DNA of 35,154 nucleotides from Pseudomonadota bacterium (lineage in GTDB: Bacteria > Pseudomonadota > Alphaproteobacteria > Sphingomonadales > Sphingomonadaceae): assembly GCA_023417515.1 (NCBI GenBank), contig JAEZFL010000042.1:1-35154 (forward strand), in the 5' to 3' direction. This document shows, piece by piece, positions 30,861 through 35,154 of the stretch; the first letter of the stretch is position 1; each line of letters opens with the position of its first letter. The notes under the pieces are model-generated. The model had not been told where the DNA came from and did not search any database. It saw only the letters and a program-made list of their open reading frames with translations. The position numbers and the translations under genes are program-made.

Positions 30861-32060
30861 TCAGGCTTCGCAGCGGATTCGGTAGATGAAGGCGCGGGCC
30901 TCGCGGACGATGTCGGCGCGGCTTCGCGGCGGGCCGCTCGGTGCGACCCGCGGCTCGATCCCGGCGGTGGCGAGGAAGGCTCGGATGACGGCGCCCTTCA
31001 CTCCGAAATTGATGTTCTCGGCGTTGATCCCGCCGTCGCGGAGGCGCTCCTTGTTGAGCGAGGAATAGACCAGGCCGACGACCTGGCCGGACTGGTCGAG
31101 GATCGGGCCGCCGCTGTTGCCGCTGGCGATCGGCGCGCTGAACTGCATGACGCTGGTGTCGTTGCCGATGCCGCACAGGGCGGAGACGTTGCCGGTCGTC
31201 GCCTGCGGGCCGGAGCCGAGCAGGCCCTGGAGGGGGAAGCCGAGCACGACGACGTCCTCGCCGAGATGGATGTCGAAGGCGTCGCGGAAGCTGCAGGCGA
31301 CGGGGAGGGGGCGGTCTGGGACCCGGAGGAGGGCGATGTCGTTGCGCGGGTCGACGAAAACGATCTCGGCGGCGGCGTTGAGCTGATCGCTGGCGACGTC
31401 GACTCGGGTCATGCCCTCGACGACATGGGCGTTGGTGAGGATGTGGCGGCCGTCGACCGCGAAGCCGCTGCCGGTGTAGCTGGTGCCCGGCGGCGGGCGG
31501 TGGTCGCGGCCGTGATCGTGGTGGCCGGGCGACGGGCCGACGTCGCGGTGGGCGCGCGCGGGAATGGCGAAGTCGATGTTGAGCGCCGAGAGGAGCGCGC
31601 CCATGCCGCCGACGAAGCCCTGGCCGTTGGAGCAGAGCCGCCAGCCCTGGCCGCGGCGATAGACCTCGGCGAAGATGATCGCGGTCTCGTCGCGGCCGGC
31701 GAGGTCCATGGTGACGGTGTACTGGCCGACCGAGAGGCTGAGCCGGTCGAAGTCGCGGAGGCTCTGAGCGGGGCCGCCATAAGCGAGGTAGAGGACGAAG
31801 ATGAGCCGCTCGACCTGCGGCGGCACGGCGGCGAGGTCGAGGCAGATCTCGCCATTGGAGCCGTAGCCGGCGCCGGGGCGAAGCTCGCGGGTCTCGATGT
31901 CGATCGGGGCGAAATCGGGCGCGATGCGCTTGTGCTGGTCGAGCGCGATCAGCAGCCCGCCCAATGAGCGCGAGAGGTCGCCGAGCCGCGGTCCCGAAAG
32001 ACGCAGCTCGACGACCGGCTCGTGAAGCTCGACCCGCTGGCCTGCAATCAGCTCGGTCAT
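30861..32060 (-). CDS. TerD-like domain fused to a trypsin-like serine protease
   Basis: A 399-aa two-domain protein. Residues 1-165 look like a divergent TerD domain: SNGEICLDLAAVPPQVERL, SLSVGQYTVTMDLAG, DETAIIFAEVYRRGQGWRL and SNGQGFVGGMGALL; the acidic FDLDAS block of ordinary TerD is missing. Residues 166-193 are a His/Pro/Asp-rich linker with five histidines (H171, H180, H181, H183, H187). Residues 194-365 are a chymotrypsin-fold protease with H212 (LTNAHVVEG), D241 (RNDIALLRV) and S316 (SGNSGGPIL); no PDZ and no signal peptide. It is probably cytoplasmic. The ATG at 32060 is preceded by GGAGGGGAAAGC, the arm of a palindromic repeat. The architecture suggests a sensor-gated protease within the Ter system; the protease target is unknown. 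Confidence 0.88.
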   Translation of the reverse strand: MTELIAGQRVELHEPVVELRLSGPRLGDLSRSLGGLLIALDQHKRIAPDFAPIDIETRELRPGAGYGSNGEICLDLAAVPPQVERLIFVLYLAYGGPAQSLRDFDRLSLSVGQYTVTMDLAGRDETAIIFAEVYRRGQGWRLCSNGQGFVGGMGALLSALNIDFAIPARAHRDVGPSPGHHDHGRDHRPPPGTSYTGSGFAVDGRHILTNAHVVEGMTRVDVASDQLNAAAEIVFVDPRNDIALLRVPDRPLPVACSFRDAFDIHLGEDVVVLGFPLQGLLGSGPQATTGNVSALCGIGNDTSVMQFSAPIASGNSGGPILDQSGQVVGLVYSSLNKERLRDGGINAENINFGVKGAVIRAFLATAGIEPRVAPSGPPRSRADIVREARAFIYRIRCEA

Positions 32061-32065
32061 GCTTT

Positions 32066-32181
32066 CCCCTCCCGCTTGCGGGAGGGGATGAGCCGCCAAG
32101 CGGCGAGAGGGGAGGGCTTGTCTCGTCCTGAGCTGGGCATCAACACCCCCCTTCCCCGACCCCTCCCGCCAGCGGGAGGGG
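32066..32181. repeat. Palindromic REP-like element between terD and the TerD-protease gene
   Basis: Two hairpins, CCCCTCCCGCTTGCGGGAGG (from 32066) and CCCCTCCCGCCAGCGGGAGG (from 32160), flank a middle stretch with AGCCGCCAAGCGGCG. It is the same family as the element inside ileS at 2383-2515. The minus-strand GGAGGGG arm stands at ribosome-binding distance from the protease start codon. Confidence 0.88.
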
Positions 32182-32186
32182 AGGCG

Positions 32187-32759
32187 TCAGACGTTCACGC
32201 CGAAATTGCGGGCGAGGGGGGCGAGGCCGCCGGCGAAGCCCTGGCCGATCGCCTTGAACTTCCACTCCTCGCCATGGCGGTAGAGCTCGCCGAAGATCAT
32301 CGCGGTCTCGGTCGAGGCGTCTTCCGACAGGTCGTAGCGGGCGATCTCGGTGCCGCCGGCGTCGTTGACGACCCGGATGAACGCGTTCGACACCATGCCG
32401 AAATTCTGGCGGCGGTTGTCGGCGTCGTGGATGGTGACGGCGAAGCTGATCTTGGTGACGTCGGGCGGCAGCTTGGAGAGCTGGACCATGACGACCTCGT
32501 CGTCGCCTTCGCCTTCGCCGGTCAGGTTGTCGCCCTGGTGGACGACCGCGCCGCCGGCGCCGTTCTTGTTGTTGTAGAAGATGAAGTCGGCGTCGTTGCG
32601 GACCTTCTCGCCGTTGAGGATGAAGGCGCTGGCGTCGAGGTCGAAGGCCTGGCCGTCAGTGGCGCGCGCGTCCCAGCCCAGGCCGACCCGGACCGTCTGC
32701 AGGCCCGGCGCCTCCTTGCTGAGGCTGACATTGCCGCCCTTGGAAAGTGACACACCCAT
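32187..32759 (-). CDS. terD: TerD family protein (TerD/TerE-like)
   Basis: A 190-aa TerD-fold protein, in the size range of TerD/TerE. It starts MGVSLSKGGNVSLSKEAPGL and carries the calcium-binding acidic clusters FDLDASAFI, VRNDADFIFYN and the GDNLTGEGEGDDE loop, ending FGELYRHGEEWKFKAIGQGF. TerD proteins bind Ca2+ and act with TerC at the membrane in tellurite, phage and colicin tolerance. It is a close paralogue of the neighbouring 32794-33369 product. The gap to that gene is 34 bases. Confidence 0.95.
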   Translation of the reverse strand: MGVSLSKGGNVSLSKEAPGLQTVRVGLGWDARATDGQAFDLDASAFILNGEKVRNDADFIFYNNKNGAGGAVVHQGDNLTGEGEGDDEVVMVQLSKLPPDVTKISFAVTIHDADNRRQNFGMVSNAFIRVVNDAGGTEIARYDLSEDASTETAMIFGELYRHGEEWKFKAIGQGFAGGLAPLARNFGVNV

Positions 32760-32793
32760 CTTAGTCGCTCCTTGTTTCTAATGTCCGGAGGGT

Positions 32794-33369
32794 TCAGACG
32801 CTGACTCCGAAATTGCGGGCGAGGGGGCCGAGGCCGCCGGCGAAGCCCTGGCCGACCGCCTTGAACTTCCACTCATCGCCATGGCGATAGAGCTCGCCGA
32901 GGATCATCGCGGTCTCGGTCGAGGCGTCCTCGCTGAGGTCGTAGCGGGTGATCTCGCTTCCGTTCGCCTCGTTGACGATGCGGATGAAGGCGTTGGTGAC
33001 CATTCCGAAATTCTGGCGGCGGGCCTCGGCGTCGTGGATGGTGACGGCGACCGACACCTTCTGGACGTCGGCCGGCACCCGGCTGAGGTCGACCTTGATC
33101 ATCTCGTCGTCGCCTTCGCCCTCGCCGGTGAGGTTGTCACCGGTATGCTCGACCGAGCCGTCCGAGGACTTGAGCTGGTTGTAGAAGATGAAGTCCGCGT
33201 CGGAGCGCACCTTGTCGCCGGCGGCGAGCAGGAAGCAGCTGGCGTCGAGGTCGAAATCCTGGCCGTCGGTGCTGCGCGTGTCCCAGCCGAGGCCGACCTG
33301 GATCTTGCTGAGGCCGGGGGCCTCCTTGGAAAGGCTGATATTGGCGCCTTTGGACAGGCTGATCGACAT
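32794..33369 (-). CDS. terD: TerD family protein (TerD/TerE-like)
   Basis: A 191-aa TerD protein starting at the ATG complementary to 33367-33369 with GGGGAG upstream. Acidic Ca2+ ligands lie in DFDLDAS (D38, D40, D42), SDADFIFYN (D57, D59) and DNLTGEGEGDDE (78-89). The N-terminal tandem SISLSKGANISLSKEAPGL is characteristic. It is about as long as E. coli TerD and clearly a duplicate of its downstream neighbour. Likely function is metal-linked stress signalling together with the TerC-like protein encoded 25 bases upstream. Confidence 0.95.
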   Translation of the reverse strand: MSISLSKGANISLSKEAPGLSKIQVGLGWDTRSTDGQDFDLDASCFLLAAGDKVRSDADFIFYNQLKSSDGSVEHTGDNLTGEGEGDDEMIKVDLSRVPADVQKVSVAVTIHDAEARRQNFGMVTNAFIRIVNEANGSEITRYDLSEDASTETAMILGELYRHGDEWKFKAVGQGFAGGLGPLARNFGVSV

Positions 33370-33394
33370 GGTGTGTCTCCCCTCGCTTTCGTGA

Positions 33395-34519
33395 TCAGAT
33401 GGGCGTGGATTCGGTCGGCCCGAGCGTGTCGGTGCCGTCGCCATGGACCCCGCTCGGCTTCACCGGATCGGCCTCGTCGGGCTCCGGATTGCGCCGGTTA
33501 TGGCGCACCGACCACCAGAAGGCGGTGCCGATCAGCACGGCGCCGATGAGGCCGGTGATCGTCTCGGGAATGTGGATCGCCTCGTTGGCGGACAGCAGCA
33601 TGATCGCGGCCAGCGCCATGATCGCCCAGAAGGCGCCATGCTCGAGATAGCGATATTCGGACAGCGTGCCCTTGTCGACCAGCATCACCGTCATCGAGCG
33701 GACGAACATCGCGCCGATGCCGAGGCCGAGGGCGATGATGAAAATGTTGTTGGACAGTGCGAAGGCGCCGATCACGCCGTCGAACGAGAAGCTCGCGTCG
33801 AGCACTTCCAGGTAGAGGAAGGAAGCGGCGCCGGAGCGCGTGACCTGGCCGGTGAGGACGTCCACGTCGCCCTCGAGCAGCTCGCCGATCGCCTGCACGC
33901 CGATATAGGTGAGCAGGCCGGCGATTCCGGCGACGAGGAAGGTGTTGGCGTCCTCGACCGGGAGGGTGGAGGAGATCGCCCACAAGGCGCCGAGGAGGAC
34001 GGCGACCTCGGCCGCGGTCACGCTCGACAGCTTGCTGAGATGCGATTCGACGACGGCGATCCAGTGGACGTCCTTGTCGGAGTCGAAGAAGAATTTGAGC
34101 GCGACCATGGCGAGGAAGGCGCCGCCGAAGCCGGCGATCCCGACATGGGCGTCGTTGATATATTGCTCGTAGAGATCGGGCTGGGTCGCGGCGAGGCGAA
34201 CCGCCTCGATCGGGCCGAGGCTCGCCGCGATGGCGACGATCGCGACCGGGAAGATGATGCGCATGCCGAACACGGCGATGGCGATGCCCCAGGTCAGGAA
34301 GCGGCGGCGCCACTTCTCGTCCATGTCCTTGAGCACGGTGGCGTTGACCACCGCATTGTCGAAGGACAGCGAGACTTCGAGGATGCCGAGGACGAAGACG
34401 ATCCACAGGACCCCGAGCGTGCCGATGAACGTCCCGGTATATTCCCATCCGACCCAGGCGCCGAGCGCCAGGCAGAAGATCGTGAAGAGGATCGAGCCGG
34501 TATAATATTTTCTGATCAC
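33395..34519 (-). CDS. TerC-like DUF475 integral membrane protein
   Basis: A 374-aa protein with about nine membrane segments. Two intramembrane acidic motifs mark the TerC/DUF475 clan: EVSLSFDNAVVNATVLKDMD (residues 48-67) and DASFSFDGVIGAFALSNN. In Ter systems this protein is the membrane hub for TerD proteins, with a suggested metal-transport or sensing role. The last 35 residues are a polar cytosolic tail. The start is GTG 34519 with AAGGA upstream; the gap to terA is 14 bases. It belongs to the DUF475 branch rather than classic TerC, so I give no symbol. Confidence 0.88.
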   Translation of the reverse strand: MIRKYYTGSILFTIFCLALGAWVGWEYTGTFIGTLGVLWIVFVLGILEVSLSFDNAVVNATVLKDMDEKWRRRFLTWGIAIAVFGMRIIFPVAIVAIAASLGPIEAVRLAATQPDLYEQYINDAHVGIAGFGGAFLAMVALKFFFDSDKDVHWIAVVESHLSKLSSVTAAEVAVLLGALWAISSTLPVEDANTFLVAGIAGLLTYIGVQAIGELLEGDVDVLTGQVTRSGAASFLYLEVLDASFSFDGVIGAFALSNNIFIIALGLGIGAMFVRSMTVMLVDKGTLSEYRYLEHGAFWAIMALAAIMLLSANEAIHIPETITGLIGAVLIGTAFWWSVRHNRRNPEPDEADPVKPSGVHGDGTDTLGPTESTPI

Positions 34520-34533
34520 GTGAGGATTGTTCC

Positions 34534-35154
34534 TTAGTCCTTGCGGCCCGTGGTCCAGCGCAGGCCCCAGCCGTAGGCGCGGTCCAGCTCGCTCTGGTCA
34601 CGATAATATTGGACGATTCTGGTGGCGCGCAGCTGCCCGCCGACATTCTCCAGCAACACGACTCCGCACAGGCGCTTGTCGTTGCGCCCTTCCGTCATGC
34701 GCACCTCGATCGGCGGCTGGTCGGGCATGGAGACGCTGACGATTCCGTCGGTCGCGCTCCAGTTGGGAACGCCGTCATAGATGTTGGCGAAGATCGCGAT
34801 GCGCCTGAGCTCGTTCCAGTAAGCGCCGTTGATCCGCATCGTCTCGCCCTTCGAGACGTCGCCGGTGCGGTCGTCGCCGTCCAACTGGATGAAGGGCGGC
34901 TGGTGGTAGGCGCCGAAAACCCGGCCCAAGGCCTGGACCACCCCGATCGCGCCGTTGTTCATCTCGAACAGGCAGCCGAGGTCGAGGTCGATCGCGTTGT
35001 TGCCGCCGAAGAAGCTCTTCTTGCCCCCGCCGCGGCTCCAGTTGAGGTTGACCACGATCTCCCCGAACGAGCCGCCGCGCTTCTCCAGATTCACCGACTG
35101 CCCGGGCTTGTCGAGCGTCACCTTCGAGAGGTTGACGGGGCTCGGGGCGGGCGC
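34534..35154 (-). CDS. terA: TerA-like protein, C-terminal part (runs off the right edge)
   Basis: The reading frame is open to the window edge, so about 206 C-terminal residues are visible. They match the C-terminal TerD-like domain of TerA: PVNLSKVTLDKPGQSVNLEK, FGEIVVNLNWSRGG, AIDLDLGCLFEMNNG, GDDRTGDVSKGETMRINGAY and FANIYDGVPNWSATDGIV. Internal GTG at 35119-35121 is not taken as the start because the conserved block continues upstream of it. It is the most upstream Ter gene in view; the promoter and any further Ter genes lie beyond the window. Confidence 0.85.
   Translation of the reverse strand, partial: APAPSPVNLSKVTLDKPGQSVNLEKRGGSFGEIVVNLNWSRGGGKKSFFGGNNAIDLDLGCLFEMNNGAIGVVQALGRVFGAYHQPPFIQLDGDDRTGDVSKGETMRINGAYWNELRRIAIFANIYDGVPNWSATDGIVSVSMPDQPPIEVRMTEGRNDKRLCGVVLLENVGGQLRATRIVQYYRDQSELDRAYGWGLRWTTGRKD

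Noticed and set aside
33443..34537. A 364-codon plus-strand frame opposite the TerC-like gene
   Set aside because: Shadow of the membrane protein gene; it is strongly biased to Glu, Asp, His and Arg, as expected from the reverse complement of hydrophobic codons.
1..35154. tRNA, rRNA, CRISPR array, insertion sequence or prophage
   Set aside because: I looked for T-loop GTTCGA contexts with matching acceptor stems, regularly spaced direct repeats, and transposase or integrase motifs; none were found.

Overview
The window looks like chromosomal DNA of a high-GC alphaproteobacterium, most likely of the order Sphingomonadales. The pointers are the gene order ribF-ileS-lspA-BamF-type lipoprotein, the alphaproteobacterial regulator TrcR (DUF1013), and many short palindromic intergenic elements of the kind common in sphingomonads. 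Forty-one genes are supported. No rRNA, tRNA, CRISPR array, insertion sequence or phage module was found.

Layout. (1) 1-5175, minus strand: ribF, ileS, lspA and a partial BamF-like lipoprotein gene; ileS carries an in-frame palindromic repeat insertion of about 45 codons. (2) 5410-8450, minus strand: uracil-DNA glycosylase, DUF488 protein, folE, an ECF sigma factor and folA, tightly packed, with thyA further on at 13240-14136; together these form a folate/thymidylate and uracil-repair neighbourhood. (3) 8562-12925: a Rieske-FAD reductase, a solitary MreB paralogue, and an overlapping operon of a small protein, a Rnk/GreA-C-like protein and a HemD-fold protein. (4) 14240-20333: thiolase, dual-specificity-type phosphatase, LpxH-like metallophosphoesterase with a GT4 glycosyltransferase, TrcR, and an MBL-fold hydrolase. 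(5) 20347-21019: a Phd/VapC-type toxin-antitoxin pair whose toxin frame is broken. (6) 21055-26826: xseB-ispA-coaD, an exported cyclophilin, queA, a Sel1-repeat protein, a four-EF-hand protein, a small exported Cys protein and an unrecognised 172-aa protein. (7) 26867-35154, minus strand: a Ter (tellurium-resistance-type) stress cluster running off the right edge.

The Ter cluster is the most interesting region. In transcription order it encodes TerA (partial), a TerC-like DUF475 membrane protein, two TerD proteins, a TerD-like domain joined through a His-rich linker to a trypsin-like protease, and then four enzymes: PRTase_2-TRSP, a HAD phosphatase, a PRTase_1/StiP-PELOTA protein and an HpcH/HpaI-type lyase. 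The four enzymes match the biosynthetic module that comparative genomics links to Ter systems and to a predicted nucleoside-like metabolite. The usual ATP-grasp partner is not in view. The TerD-protease fusion suggests a metal- or stress-gated cytoplasmic protease and is the best candidate for an undescribed component.

A second theme is the palindromic repeats. They sit inside ileS, supply the stop codon of ribF, overlap the start of the MBL gene, and place purine-rich repeat arms just upstream of two Ter-operon start codons, so they appear to be shaping gene ends and translation signals.
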